Below, one piece after another: positions 24,522 through 33,743 of a DNA stretch of 64,000 bases; the stretch's first letter is position 1; every line of letters begins with the position of its first letter. The stretch is from Oligoflexia bacterium. GTDB lineage: Bacteria > Bdellovibrionota > UBA1018. The stretch lies in assembly GCA_023701205.1 (NCBI GenBank), contig JAMPXJ010000005.1:89469-153468 (forward strand), in the 5' to 3' direction. Below the pieces are notes generated by a model. That model was given only the letters and a program-made list of their open reading frames with translations. It had not been told where the DNA came from and did no database searches. A program made the translations under genes and the position numbers.

Positions 24522-26171
24522 ATGCCCTCTCCGAACCTCATCACCCCTGACCGCAAAAGAGCGTTGCTCATCCTGGCCGCGACAACCCTCGTCACCTTCC
24601 TGATCACCTACCTGCTGATCTCGATCTTTCGCCACAAGACGGAGGCCGCGAACCCTTACCTGCGCTTCGTCGAGGTCAAACAGTCCACGACCGATCCTTC
24701 CTTCTGGGGCCTGAACTGGCCACGCGAGTACGATCAGTACAAGATGACCTCCCAGGCATCGCGCACCAACTTCGGGGGCGGTGACGTGCACCCGGGCCAA
24801 AAGGTGGAGGTTCTCCCCTTCCTCACCCGCATGTTCGCGGGTTACGCCTTCAGCCTGGATTACCGCGACCGCCGCGGCCATTCCTACATGCTCAGCGACC
24901 AGGAGCAGACCCGGCGCGTGACGGAACGCCCGCAGCCGGGAGCTTGCCTCCACTGCCACGCCTCCGTGATCCCCACCTATGTCCGCATGGGCGGCGGCGA
25001 TCCCGATCGGGATCCTTACGACGACAAGACCGTGCGCGAGGGCTTCGTGAAGGTTTCGGCGATGAAGTACTGGGATGCCCATGCCGAGCTGGTCAAGACC
25101 GGTTCGGCCAACCCGATCGAGGGCAAACCCAACGAGTTCAAGAACGTCGAAGGCGGCCATCCCGTCTCCTGCACCGACTGCCACAACGCCAAGAACATGC
25201 GCCTCGAGGTCCGGCGGCCCGGCTTCATCGCCGGCATCCGCGCGCTCAAGGCTTCGCAAGGCATTCAGGACTACGACGTGAACCGCGATGCCACTCGGGC
25301 CGAGATGCGCACCTTCGTCTGCGCCCAGTGCCATGTCGAGTACTACTGCGGACCCAAGGTCACGCTCTTCTTCCCCTGGGACAACGGCGTGAAGGTCGAG
25401 CAGATCGAAAGCACTTATGACAATTACAAATTCCCCGACGGCAAACGCTTCAATGACTGGGCGCACGCCGAAACCGGCGCCGAAATGCTCAAGGCCCAGC
25501 ATCCCGAGTTCGAGATGTGGAGCCAGGGTATCCACGCGCGTTCCGGCGTGACCTGCGCGGATTGCCACATGCCTTACGTCCGCCAGGGCGCCATGAAGGT
25601 CTCGGATCACTACGTCCGCTCGCCGCTGCTCATGGTGGCGCAGTCCTGCCAGCAGTGCCACACCTGGAACGAATCGGAGCTCAAGGAACGCGTCACGCGC
25701 ATCCAGAATACCACCTATGACCTCATGCTGCGCGCGGGTCAGTCGCTGACGGATTTCCTGGACACCTTCAAGCCCCTCCGGGCGCCGTTCAACGAGAAGA
25801 ACCAGGCCGTTGCCCGAGAGCAGGCCACGCAAAAGCTCGCCAGGGACGAAACCTTCAAGAAGCTCGCGTCAGCCGAACAGGCCAAGAAGCTCGAAGAAGC
25901 GACAAAAGCCGAGCTCAACGCGCTGTGGGCCGCGCATGTCGAGAAGACGCCCGAGCTCAAGGCCATCGGGGAGCTCCACCGCAAGGCACAGTGGCGGCTC
26001 GACTTCGTGGCGGCCGAGAACTCGATGGGTTTCCACGCCCCGCAGGAGGCTACCCGGATCCTGGGCGAAGCGATCGATTACTTCCGGCAGGCGCAGCTCG
26101 AGGCGGCAAGGCTCCAGGGACCCAATGCGCGCTACCCCGTCTCGAGACAGCCCGTGATGCCAAAGCGCTGA
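24522..26171 (+). CDS. nrfA: Ammonia-forming cytochrome c nitrite reductase NrfA, CxxCH type
   Basis: 549 residues, longer than the E. coli enzyme (478). An N-terminal helix (about 14-36) anchors or exports it. Five haem sites occur in order: CLHCH 142-146, CTDCH 217-221, CAQCH 267-271, CADCH 345-349, CQQCH 376-380. The first is the active-site haem, which in most NrfA is CxxCK; here the lysine is histidine, as known for the Campylobacter-type variant. HVEYYC (271-276), the KxQH calcium motif (K324-H327) and GIH near 338 are kept. An extra Glu/Lys/Ala-rich helical insertion lies at about 410-470. It reduces nitrite to ammonium with six electrons supplied by NrfH. Confidence 0.95.
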   Translation: MPSPNLITPDRKRALLILAATTLVTFLITYLLISIFRHKTEAANPYLRFVEVKQSTTDPSFWGLNWPREYDQYKMTSQASRTNFGGGDVHPGQKVEVLPFLTRMFAGYAFSLDYRDRRGHSYMLSDQEQTRRVTERPQPGACLHCHASVIPTYVRMGGGDPDRDPYDDKTVREGFVKVSAMKYWDAHAELVKTGSANPIEGKPNEFKNVEGGHPVSCTDCHNAKNMRLEVRRPGFIAGIRALKASQGIQDYDVNRDATRAEMRTFVCAQCHVEYYCGPKVTLFFPWDNGVKVEQIESTYDNYKFPDGKRFNDWAHAETGAEMLKAQHPEFEMWSQGIHARSGVTCADCHMPYVRQGAMKVSDHYVRSPLLMVAQSCQQCHTWNESELKERVTRIQNTTYDLMLRAGQSLTDFLDTFKPLRAPFNEKNQAVAREQATQKLARDETFKKLASAEQAKKLEEATKAELNALWAAHVEKTPELKAIGELHRKAQWRLDFVAAENSMGFHAPQEATRILGEAIDYFRQAQLEAARLQGPNARYPVSRQPVMPKR

Positions 26172-26174
26172 GCC

Positions 26175-27068
26175 ATGGATCCCCGGGTGATCGCAGCCCG
26201 GCTCGCGCGCGAGTCGGGTACCTCCGGGCTCGCGTTCGTGGCGACCGAGGAGGCGATCTATTACGCACGCGAGCCGTTCCCCACCGTCGAGGGCGGACGC
26301 TCGCCTCACTCGGCTGTGACCTCGCTCATCCAAGGCTTGTATGAGCTTGATCCAGCCCGCGCGCGCGCGCTCGTGCGCCGGAGGATCTATTCAACGGCCG
26401 CGCCCACCCCGATGTGCCGAGGCATGGTCAAAGTCGCCGCAAAGCGCCTGACCGCGCCGATAAAGCCTGACCCCGCTTGCGCTGAGGCCGATGGCGCGAT
26501 CAGCGTGCCCACGAAGGAGCTCATGGCGCCTCCGGCACCCGTGCTCGCATCGCCGCTGGAGTCCGCCTGGGGCGAACCCTCCCGACGCGCTCCCCCGCAA
26601 ACGCCGAGATCGGATGCAGAGTACATGGCGCTCGCGTTCCGGATGACCGAGCCCGCTTATCGCGCGCGAAACGCGGCCGCGCGCGGACGCCCCATCGCGG
26701 CGCTGCTGGTCTCGCGCGAAGGCTCGCTCCTCTCCTGGGCGATCAATACGGACTTCCATAACCGTACGCGGCACGCCGAGGTCAACCTGCTGCAGGGTTA
26801 TTTCGAGCGAACCAGCCAAGGCCTCCCTTCCGGCTCGCGCATCTACACCACGCTCAAGCCGTGCCGCATGTGCGCCGGAATGATCTGGCACTGTACCCGA
26901 GACCTCGCGAGCCTTCGGGTGTTCTACGGCGAGGACGATCCGGGACCGCACGCGCGCAACACCGCCCTCACTCTGAACTGCTCGGCTCGCGATGAGGCGG
27001 CGCTCGCCTGCGGTGACCCCGCGCTCGCGCGATCCCTGGAGCTGCAAGCCGAGCTCAAGCCGGCTTGA
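26175..27068 (+). CDS. Bd3614-like nucleic-acid deaminase-fold protein
   Basis: 297 residues. The C-terminal half has the zinc site of the cytidine-deaminase-like fold: H200-A-E202 (TRHAEVNLLQGYF) and P229-C-x-x-C233 (TLKPCRMCAGMIWHC). The layout, with a separate N-terminal domain (about 1-80), a Pro-rich linker (110-145) and then the deaminase, agrees with the Bd3614 family described from Bdellovibrio. The substrate of that family is not known; nucleic-acid editing or a nucleotide is proposed. The start ATG at 26175 lies 3 bp after the nrfA stop, so it is probably co-transcribed with nrfHA. Its last 14 bases overlap the convergent MBL gene. Confidence 0.8.
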   Translation: MDPRVIAARLARESGTSGLAFVATEEAIYYAREPFPTVEGGRSPHSAVTSLIQGLYELDPARARALVRRRIYSTAAPTPMCRGMVKVAAKRLTAPIKPDPACAEADGAISVPTKELMAPPAPVLASPLESAWGEPSRRAPPQTPRSDAEYMALAFRMTEPAYRARNAAARGRPIAALLVSREGSLLSWAINTDFHNRTRHAEVNLLQGYFERTSQGLPSGSRIYTTLKPCRMCAGMIWHCTRDLASLRVFYGEDDPGPHARNTALTLNCSARDEAALACGDPALARSLELQAELKPA

Positions 27069-28014
27069 CCCGGCGCTTTTGCGCCGCGAACGCGATCCCC
27101 TGTGCATTGAGCTCGAGATCCAACCCCAGCAGCTCCCATTCCGCGTCGCCGAAGCCCAGACCGTGGCTTTCGGAGAAATCCCGGTAGTACTCCCGAAGCT
27201 TCCTCTCGCAGTCGGCCTCCAACTCGCTTCCTGAGAAGGGCGAGCGTACCGCTTCCTCCAGCAGCTTTTCGCTGAAATCCAGATGCGCGAGCAGCTGCTC
27301 TTCGGCCTCGGCCAACCCTTCGAGCGCCCCGAAGTGCGTGAGATACGCGCGCGAAGCGCCGCTGCGCGCGATCTTGCGCACGCTCGCCTGGGCCTCCCGG
27401 GGATCGAAATCCGTCGGGCTCGTCGACGGAAAAATGAAAAGCCCCCGCGACTGAAGCGCCGGGTAACGAAGACCGAAGGCGTCGCCGGTGAAAACCGCCC
27501 GGGCCAAAGAGTCCTCGACGACGAGGTGATGATTGGCATGGCCGCGCACGTGGGTGAACTTGAGCGTCCCGCCCCCCCAGCCGAGCTCCTCTCCGTCCTG
27601 CATCGCCCGGACGCGCGCCTCGGCAATCGCGCCGATCTCTCCGTAGAGCTTCACGAAGGCTTCTTCGCCATAGACCTTGCGGGCGCTCGCGACCAGCTTC
27701 GAGGGATCGATCATGTGGGGCGTCGCGCGCGGATGTCCAAGCAGTGTCGCGTTGGGACAGGCTCTCATCAGAGCCGCCGCTCCGCCGGCATGGTCCAGGT
27801 GAACATGGGTGATGATCACGAGCTCCACCTGCTCGGGTCGCAGGCCCCGCCGAGCCAGTGCCGCGAGCAGCTTCGGCAGGGAATGGGCCGTATTGGTTTC
27901 GACGAAAGCCGCGCGAGCGGTCGCGGCTGGCCCCTCCACCAGGAGAAACGCCCCGGCGAAACCCGGATGCAGGTAATCGCAGTCGATGATGTCAATGAGA
28001 CGCTTTGCTGCCAT
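27055..28014 (-). CDS. MBL-fold metallo-hydrolase
   Basis: 319 residues from the ATG at 28014; a frame to 28167 exists but adds a low-quality extension. The metal motif THVHLDHAGG (HxHxDH) is present, then GHANHHLV and FTGDAFGLRY as later ligands, and YLTHFGALEG for the last His. The C-terminal 80 residues are helical. The best general match is the group of glyoxalase II-like or lactonase-like hydrolases, with substrate unknown. It converges on the deaminase gene and has no clear operon partner. Confidence 0.85.
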   Translation of the reverse strand: MAAKRLIDIIDCDYLHPGFAGAFLLVEGPAATARAAFVETNTAHSLPKLLAALARRGLRPEQVELVIITHVHLDHAGGAAALMRACPNATLLGHPRATPHMIDPSKLVASARKVYGEEAFVKLYGEIGAIAEARVRAMQDGEELGWGGGTLKFTHVRGHANHHLVVEDSLARAVFTGDAFGLRYPALQSRGLFIFPSTSPTDFDPREAQASVRKIARSGASRAYLTHFGALEGLAEAEEQLLAHLDFSEKLLEEAVRSPFSGSELEADCERKLREYYRDFSESHGLGFGDAEWELLGLDLELNAQGIAFAAQKRRVKPA

Positions 28015-28200
28015 GGCCGGCCCCCTCGATATGCGCGCGCCGCTTGTTTCTACACGAGAAGCGCCCGGCCCACAATTCTGGAGAGTGCGCCGAGGCGCCT
28101 CGATCGCGGATACGCGGCCAAGTCGCCCGGGTGGCACGCTCGCTTTTCCGGCGTGCACCGGCGCCACTCTCCATCGGCAGAACGTTGCAATCCAGGTGCC

Positions 28201-28629
28201 TCAGCCGGTCTTCTTCTTCAATACGGCGAGGGTCATCCGGCTGATGCAGACGAGGCGCTCGCCCTGTGTGATCCGGGTTTCCCAGATCTGGGTCGTCCGA
28301 CCGAGATGAAGCGGCGTGCTCTTGCCGACCACGAACCCTTCGCGGCAGGAGCCGATATGATTGGCGTTGATCTCAAGGCCCACGCAGTATTCGTTTGCCG
28401 GATCGACCACCAGATTTCCCGCCGTGCTTGCCAGCGTCTCGGCAAGCGCCACCGAGGCCCCGCCATGCAACAGGCCGATCGGCTGTTTGGTCCGCTCATC
28501 GACCGGCATATTCCCGACCAGCTGCTCGTCACCGATCTCGAGGATCCGGATCCCCAGATGCTCGACCATCGTGCCCTTGCCGCGCCGATTGACTTCTTCA
28601 AGCGTGAAATCGCGAAACCAGATCGGCAT
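28201..28629 (-). CDS. Hotdog-fold acyl-CoA thioesterase (PaaI/MenI type)
   Basis: 142 residues with the PaaI-family core: GLLHGGASVALAETLASTAG carries the conserved HGG and the catalytic Glu, then GLEINANHIGSCREG. The opening (MPIWFRDFTLEEVNR) and length are those of EntH/MenI-like thioesterases that release CoA from aromatic acyl-CoA such as 1,4-dihydroxy-2-naphthoyl-CoA. A menaquinone role would suit the NrfHA respiratory chain, but no men genes are adjacent. It follows the OPT transporter gene by 3 bp, so they are co-transcribed. Confidence 0.85.
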   Translation of the reverse strand: MPIWFRDFTLEEVNRRGKGTMVEHLGIRILEIGDEQLVGNMPVDERTKQPIGLLHGGASVALAETLASTAGNLVVDPANEYCVGLEINANHIGSCREGFVVGKSTPLHLGRTTQIWETRITQGERLVCISRMTLAVLKKKTG

Positions 28630-28632
28630 GGA

Positions 28633-30483
28633 TCAACCCAATCCGCTCGCTTGCAAGAGCGCCACCACGATTCCCAGGAGCGATTCGCCAGCGATGAGGC
28701 CCGAGGCGACGGCGATCAGGTAGAGTTCCGCGTGGCGGGGCGCCTTCTTTTCAAGCACGAGCGCGATCACCGCACCGATGAACATTGAAAGCGAGTTGAA
28801 AAACGGAATGACCATGGCCAGGCCCAGGCCCATGGCGGACGGGACGAACTTGCGCTTGGAGGGCAGGAAAGCGTCCAGCAGCGTCAGCACCAGGCCCAGC
28901 GCGCCGCCCACGAGCAGACCGAGCCGCGCCGTGGGATGGAGCGCGTCGACTCCGGTGGAAAGCAGGCGGGCCACCGCGGCCCAGACCTGGGCCGATGGCG
29001 CCGGCCAGCGATCCGTCCCCAGATCCGCCGCCGTGGGCACCAGGATATAGAAGGCGGGCACCACGACGAGCACTCCGGCGAAAATCCCGAGAAACTGCGC
29101 CAGAAACTGCTTCCGGGGGTTGGCCCCGAGCAGATAGCCGCTCTTGAGATCCACGAGCAGATCCGCCGAGGACCCGGCCGCGCCCGCTGTCACGCTCGCG
29201 GTCATGAGGTTCGTCACGATGTTCGACGGGGCGATCACGCCGAAGACGAGCTGCGTGATCTTGCCCATGGCGCCCACCGGGGTGATATCCGATTCGCCGG
29301 TCGCGCGACAGGCGACCAGCGCGAGGAAGAAGGTCAGCAGTACCGCGATCACGCCCATGAGATACGTGGTCCCAAACGCCGAGTGGAGGACCCAGAGGCA
29401 GCCCAGGCCCGAAATCACGGTTCCGGCAAGGAACCAGCTCACGGGCACCTCGATCCGCTCCCAGGGCTTCTCCGCGCCCTTGTCGCGCTTTCTGAAAACC
29501 GCGACCAGCGCGCCGAACGCGCGTGCCACCACCCGCCACTGAAGGAAGAAGGCCATGAGCCCCGAGGTCACCATGATCGAGGCGCCCGTCCAGGTGCTCC
29601 AGCTCACGATCGCGCGATAGCCGATCTTCGCCGGATCGATCGCGCCCAGGCTCATCATCCACGGCGCCAGTACCGCATAATTGATCACCGCGCCCAGCAG
29701 AATCGACCAGGCGATCCTCCAGCCCATGATGGCGCCGGCGGCGATCATGATCGTGCTGACGTCAAAAGAGATGGTCCACTTCGCGAGCGGAATCCCGCCC
29801 AAGGCTCCGGGAAACTCAAGCATCGACGGAATTCGAAAGGGGCTCCCCATCTCCTTCACCCAGGTGAGCGCTCCTCCGAACGCGCCCGCGAGCCCCAGGG
29901 AGCGCGCCTTGATCACGGCCTCTCTCCCGGCCGAGTGCAGGCTCCTGAGCGTTTCCGCAGCCGCGATGCCGCTCGGGAACTTGAGCTGCTCGACGTTGAT
30001 CATCTGCCGCTTCATCGGGATCGCCAGGAAAACCCCGAGCGAAGCCAGAAAGAACGTCCACCAGGCCAGCACCGGCCCGGGAATGTGATGCCCGGTCACG
30101 ATGAGGTAAGCCGAGATCGCCGAGACCATCGTGCCGCCCGTCGAATAGCCCGCTGACGATGCGGTCGACTGCATGCAGTTGTTCTCGAGGATCGACATGT
30201 CGGTGGTGAACCACCGCGGGAAGAGCGTCCGGAGCGTCTTGTAGATCGCGAACGAAAGGATGCAGGCCGTGATCGCCACTCCGAGCCCCCAGCCCGTCTT
30301 GAGCCCGACGTAGAGATTCGAGAGCGACATGAAGCCACCCAAAAGGGAGCCCATCAGCACGGCTCGGAAAGTCAGCTGCGGCATACTGTCGCCCTGGTAG
30401 ACCGTTCGATACCAGTGCGCTTCGATCTCGTCGGGACTTTGGGCAGGACTTTGAGCGGGGCTTTGGGTCTTGGGGTTCGTCAT
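28633..30483 (-). CDS. OPT-family oligopeptide transporter
   Basis: 616 residues with about 14-16 hydrophobic segments. The N-terminus has three QSPA/QSPD repeats, then HWYRTVYQGDSMPQLTFRAV and GSLLGGFMSLSNLYVGLKTG, the signature opening of bacterial OPT/YSL transporters; NCMQSTASSAGYSTGG and the GESLLGIVVALL ending also agree. The family imports short peptides or metal chelates with protons. It lies between the HATPase protein and the thioesterase on the same strand. Confidence 0.92.
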   Translation of the reverse strand: MTNPKTQSPAQSPAQSPDEIEAHWYRTVYQGDSMPQLTFRAVLMGSLLGGFMSLSNLYVGLKTGWGLGVAITACILSFAIYKTLRTLFPRWFTTDMSILENNCMQSTASSAGYSTGGTMVSAISAYLIVTGHHIPGPVLAWWTFFLASLGVFLAIPMKRQMINVEQLKFPSGIAAAETLRSLHSAGREAVIKARSLGLAGAFGGALTWVKEMGSPFRIPSMLEFPGALGGIPLAKWTISFDVSTIMIAAGAIMGWRIAWSILLGAVINYAVLAPWMMSLGAIDPAKIGYRAIVSWSTWTGASIMVTSGLMAFFLQWRVVARAFGALVAVFRKRDKGAEKPWERIEVPVSWFLAGTVISGLGCLWVLHSAFGTTYLMGVIAVLLTFFLALVACRATGESDITPVGAMGKITQLVFGVIAPSNIVTNLMTASVTAGAAGSSADLLVDLKSGYLLGANPRKQFLAQFLGIFAGVLVVVPAFYILVPTAADLGTDRWPAPSAQVWAAVARLLSTGVDALHPTARLGLLVGGALGLVLTLLDAFLPSKRKFVPSAMGLGLAMVIPFFNSLSMFIGAVIALVLEKKAPRHAELYLIAVASGLIAGESLLGIVVALLQASGLG

Positions 30484-30530
30484 GACGAACCACCCTATAG
30501 ACCCTCAAGCCGGCCGTCTAGAGGATTTCT

Positions 30531-31490
30531 TCAGGCCTCGCCGTTGAGAATACTGAAGAAACAGAAGCCCAGGCGGAACTCCCGATAGGACTTTGAATTG
30601 CTCAGGAAAATCGAAACTTCGGTCTTCACGCCCGGCTTTGACGAAAAAAGCAGCGCAACGGTCTGCTGATTGACGCGGTACAACCCCAGGCCCGCGCCGC
30701 TTCTTCCCTCGGGCGGCAGATACTCGGAGAACCGGAGGTCCTGGCAGAGATGCTTGAGAACCTGTTCGCGCGAAAGCGAGCCGAAAGGATCGGTCACGCT
30801 GATCCCGACGATCTCCGCATTGGCGGCCATGCATACCCGCACCTGCTCGTTCTCCAGGAGCGGGAAGCTTTCAGCGCGGTCGGTGTCTCGGCGGTAGTAG
30901 CCGCGGTTGGCCGCAAACGGCGCGTCGAACAAGGCGTTCATCAATAGCTCGTCGGCTGCTTCCACTCCCAGCCGGATGATCTGCGAATGGAGCCCGAGCT
31001 CAGTAAGGAACTCCTCGACCTGACCGAGCGTGGTCGCCTTCTCGCGCGAGTGCTTCAGGTGAACTTCCCGGGCGGCGCCCTGCGGAAAAAACCGTTCCAG
31101 TCCGAAGGGGTCGGAAGACAGCGCCGCCTCGAAAAGCTTCGAATAAATGAAACTGGCGGGACCATCGTAGCGACGCAGAATGTGATGACCGAAGGCAGGC
31201 GGACGGCTGAGCCCTTCCTGCTGGTTGATCGGGCCGTCGCTGAGGGCGAAAACCCGCTCCGGCGCGGCATGAGAGAGAAGCAGATTCTCGATTTCCGAGC
31301 GCTCCCGTTCCTGGCTCGCGTCCGCCTCCCAAAGCACGAAGCTCTTTGGATTCTGACTGAGATGATTCCGGATCTGGTTCAAGCGGTCCGGTCCGGTCTG
31401 ACGCACCAACGCCAATCCCCGATCCTGAGCGATATTCCCCCAGAAATGAACATCCTCTTCGCGCGAAGAAATCAAAAGCAGCTTGTCCAT
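30531..31490 (-). CDS. Putative serine/histidine-kinase-like ATPase (RsbW-like) with N-terminal REC-like region
   Basis: 319 residues. Residues 1-125 resemble a receiver-type alpha/beta fold but lack clear phosphorylation residues. Residues about 140-300 show GHKL ATPase boxes: N box GVEAADELLMNALFDAP (E181, N185), G1 box VTDPFG (D234) and G2 box GRSGAGLGLYRV (262-273). There is no histidine phosphoacceptor domain, so it looks like an anti-sigma-factor type kinase of the RsbW class. It is divergent from a STAS-like gene 61 bp away, the partner expected for such a kinase. No sigma factor is nearby. The kinase assignment is inference from motifs. Confidence 0.65.
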   Translation of the reverse strand: MDKLLLISSREEDVHFWGNIAQDRGLALVRQTGPDRLNQIRNHLSQNPKSFVLWEADASQERERSEIENLLLSHAAPERVFALSDGPINQQEGLSRPPAFGHHILRRYDGPASFIYSKLFEAALSSDPFGLERFFPQGAAREVHLKHSREKATTLGQVEEFLTELGLHSQIIRLGVEAADELLMNALFDAPFAANRGYYRRDTDRAESFPLLENEQVRVCMAANAEIVGISVTDPFGSLSREQVLKHLCQDLRFSEYLPPEGRSGAGLGLYRVNQQTVALLFSSKPGVKTEVSIFLSNSKSYREFRLGFCFFSILNGEA

Positions 31491-31551
31491 GCTCTGATTC
31501 TATCAGGTTTTTTCTCGAATCCCGTTCGATTTATGCCTATACTTTCATCAC

Positions 31552-32079
31552 ATGGCCTTAACAACACTCCAAGAGACCGACAAAACCCGTCTGGATTTTG
31601 AAGTAACCGGTGATGAGGGCGTTTTCCGTCCTTCGGGGGTCCTGGACGAGGACGTGAATCTCGGGGTCCTGCTCCCCGCGATCCAGGGCACGAATCCTCC
31701 CTTGAAAAAATTGACGATCGACCTGGGTCACGTGACCCGAATGAACTCCTGTGGAATCCGCGAGTGGATTCTCACCATCGACAAGATCACCTCGGCGGTT
31801 CCCTGCGTTTTCGAGAATCTCAACGAGCTTTTCGTCGAGCAGGCGACCATGATCCCGGTGATGTTCGGAAAGCAGAAGCCTCGGATCGGGTCATTCCAGC
31901 TGCCCTACCATTGCGGTAACTGCAATCTGAACATCCAGAAGACGCTGACCCTCGCGGATCTCGCATCGGAACAAGGTCCGTCGCGGATCCCGAGCTATCC
32001 CTGCCCCAAATGCGCCAAGCCCCTCGGCTTCGACTGGCTCGAAGATGAGTACCTGGCCTTCATCGACTCGATCTCCTGA
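31552..32079 (+). CDS. STAS-like anti-sigma antagonist with C-terminal zinc ribbon
   Basis: 175 residues. Residues about 12-105 follow a STAS fold: beta strands GVFRPSGVLDED, then LTIDLGHVTRMNSCGIREWI with S66 at the position where RsbV-like proteins are phosphorylated. Residues 115-165 hold C121-x-x-C124 and C151-x-x-C154, a zinc ribbon not found in ordinary RsbV. It is divergent from the RsbW-like ATPase gene, forming a candidate partner-switch pair. The zinc ribbon may contact RNA polymerase, DNA or a protein; that is open. Location is cytoplasmic. Confidence 0.65.
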   Translation: MALTTLQETDKTRLDFEVTGDEGVFRPSGVLDEDVNLGVLLPAIQGTNPPLKKLTIDLGHVTRMNSCGIREWILTIDKITSAVPCVFENLNELFVEQATMIPVMFGKQKPRIGSFQLPYHCGNCNLNIQKTLTLADLASEQGPSRIPSYPCPKCAKPLGFDWLEDEYLAFIDSIS

Positions 32080-32145
32080 AGTCGATGTTCTGAGGCGCTT
32101 TTCGCGCTGGTGCTACCGCGTCAAAACCGGTAATAGCTCTCCCCG

Positions 32146-33330
32146 ATGACCTCCTTATCGTTGAAGCTTTCGGGCAAGATTCCGGATTCAGCCGGCCCCG
32201 TGGCGCCTTCCGCGGGTGCGACAGTCGTCGTCGGCATGTCCGGCGGCGTGGATTCCTCCGTCGCCGCCCTGCTGCTCAAGCGCGAGGGCTATCGCGTGCT
32301 CGGCATGTTCATGAAGAACTGGGACGAACCCGATGAAAACGGCGTCTGCCAGTCCGCGCAGGATTACGAAGACGTGGCCCGCGTCTGCGAAAAGCTGGAC
32401 ATCCCGTATTACTCGGTCGAGTTCGTGAAGGAGTACTGGGATCAGGTTTTCACCCGTTTCCTTGAGGAGTACCGGGCAGGCTATACCCCCAATCCGGACA
32501 TCCTGTGCAACCGGGAGATCAAGTTCAACGCCTTCCTCGAGAAAGCCCTGAGCCTGGGCGCCGAGTACCTGGCGACCGGTCATTACTGCCAGAACTTCGT
32601 GACCCCCGACGGGCAGCAGCTGCTGGTCAAAGGCCTCGACCCGGGCAAGGACCAAAGCTACTTCCTGTATACCCTTCGTGACGAGATCCTCAAACGCGTG
32701 CTCTTTCCGATCGGGCACCTCGAGAAATCCCAGGTCCGCGAGCTCGCACGCGAGGCCGGGCTGCCGACCCACTCCAAAAAGGACAGCACCGGCATCTGTT
32801 TCATCGGAGAGCGCAGCTTCCGGCCCTTCCTGGCCAAGTATATCGCGGGAAAACCCGGCGAAATGCGCACGCTCGAAGGCAAGGTCGTCGGCAAGCACTC
32901 CGGCTCGGCTTACTACACGCTGGGGCAGCGCAAGGGCTTGGGCCTGGGAGGCGAAGGCGAGGCCTGGTTCGTGGTCGGAAAGGACGCCGAACGCAATATC
33001 CTCTACGTCGCGCGCGGCGAACGGCATCCGGCGCTCTATGCCGACTGGCTTACGGCCGCGGAGCTGAGCTGGGTTTCCCAGGCCGCACCGAGCCCTCTCC
33101 CCTTCGAATGCAAAGCCAAGATCCGCTATCGGCAGGCGGATCAGGATTGCGTGATCCGATCGCTGAGCGACGGCCGGCTGCGCGTGGAATTCCGCCAGCC
33201 TCAACGCGCGATCGCACCGGGACAGTCGATCGTCCTCTATGACGGAAACCGCTGCCTCGGCGGCGGCGTCATCCGTGGAACGGGCCCGAGCTACCACGAG
33301 CAGGGACGGCCGCTTCCCGAGCTCACTTGA
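32146..33330 (+). CDS. mnmA: tRNA 2-thiouridine(34) synthase MnmA
   Basis: 394 residues. The PP-loop SGGVDSS (32-38) opens the ATP-pyrophosphatase domain; GMFMKNWDE, the first catalytic cysteine in [12 protein letters not shown] and the second in STGICFIGE are all present, as is [10 protein letters not shown]. It puts sulfur on U34 of tRNA for Lys, Glu and Gln. The first 25 residues are an extension over most homologues. The 3' end overlaps panD on the other strand by 8 bases. Confidence 0.96.
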   Translation: MTSLSLKLSGKIPDSAGPVAPSAGATVVVGMSGGVDSSVAALLLKREGYRVLGMFMKNWDEPDENGVCQSAQDYEDVARVCEKLDIPYYSVEFVKEYWDQVFTRFLEEYRAGYTPNPDILCNREIKFNAFLEKALSLGAEYLATGHYCQNFVTPDGQQLLVKGLDPGKDQSYFLYTLRDEILKRVLFPIGHLEKSQVRELAREAGLPTHSKKDSTGICFIGERSFRPFLAKYIAGKPGEMRTLEGKVVGKHSGSAYYTLGQRKGLGLGGEGEAWFVVGKDAERNILYVARGERHPALYADWLTAAELSWVSQAAPSPLPFECKAKIRYRQADQDCVIRSLSDGRLRVEFRQPQRAIAPGQSIVLYDGNRCLGGGVIRGTGPSYHEQGRPLPELT

Positions 33331-33670
33331 TGCGGTTCTTCCCGTCGACGAAGATCGCACGCGGCTTGAACTGGACGGCCTCGTCCGCGCTCATCTGAGC
33401 ATAGGTCACGATGATGAGCTTGTCGCCAGGCTGCACCAACCGCGCGGCGGCTCCGTTGACGCAGATCATGCCGCTGTCTCTTGCGGCGGGAATCGCATAG
33501 GTGATGAAGCGGTTGCCGTTGTTCACGTCGTAGACATGCACCTGCTCGTTGGGCAGGATTCCCGCCTCATGCAGGAGCGTCGAATCGATCGCGATGCTGC
33601 CTTCGTACTCGAGATCCGCCTGAGTCACGGTGGCACGATGGAGTTTGGCTTTCATCAGAGTGAGCATCAT
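33323..33670 (-). CDS. panD: Aspartate 1-decarboxylase PanD
   Basis: 115 residues, the family length. The self-cleavage site is G24-S25 in [11 protein letters not shown], which yields the pyruvoyl group; K9 (KLHR), Y58 (FITYAI) and the [16 protein letters not shown] core agree. It makes beta-alanine for pantothenate and CoA. The first two codons are both Met, and either may start. It converges on mnmA. Confidence 0.96.
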   Translation of the reverse strand: MMLTLMKAKLHRATVTQADLEYEGSIAIDSTLLHEAGILPNEQVHVYDVNNGNRFITYAIPAARDSGMICVNGAAARLVQPGDKLIIVTYAQMSADEAVQFKPRAIFVDGKNRIK

Positions 33671-33743
33671 AAAGCGTGTCCGTTCTCGGATTTTCCTGGA
33701 CCTTACGGGGTTTCCCCTGGCCTACACTGGAAAGGCCCCCGCG

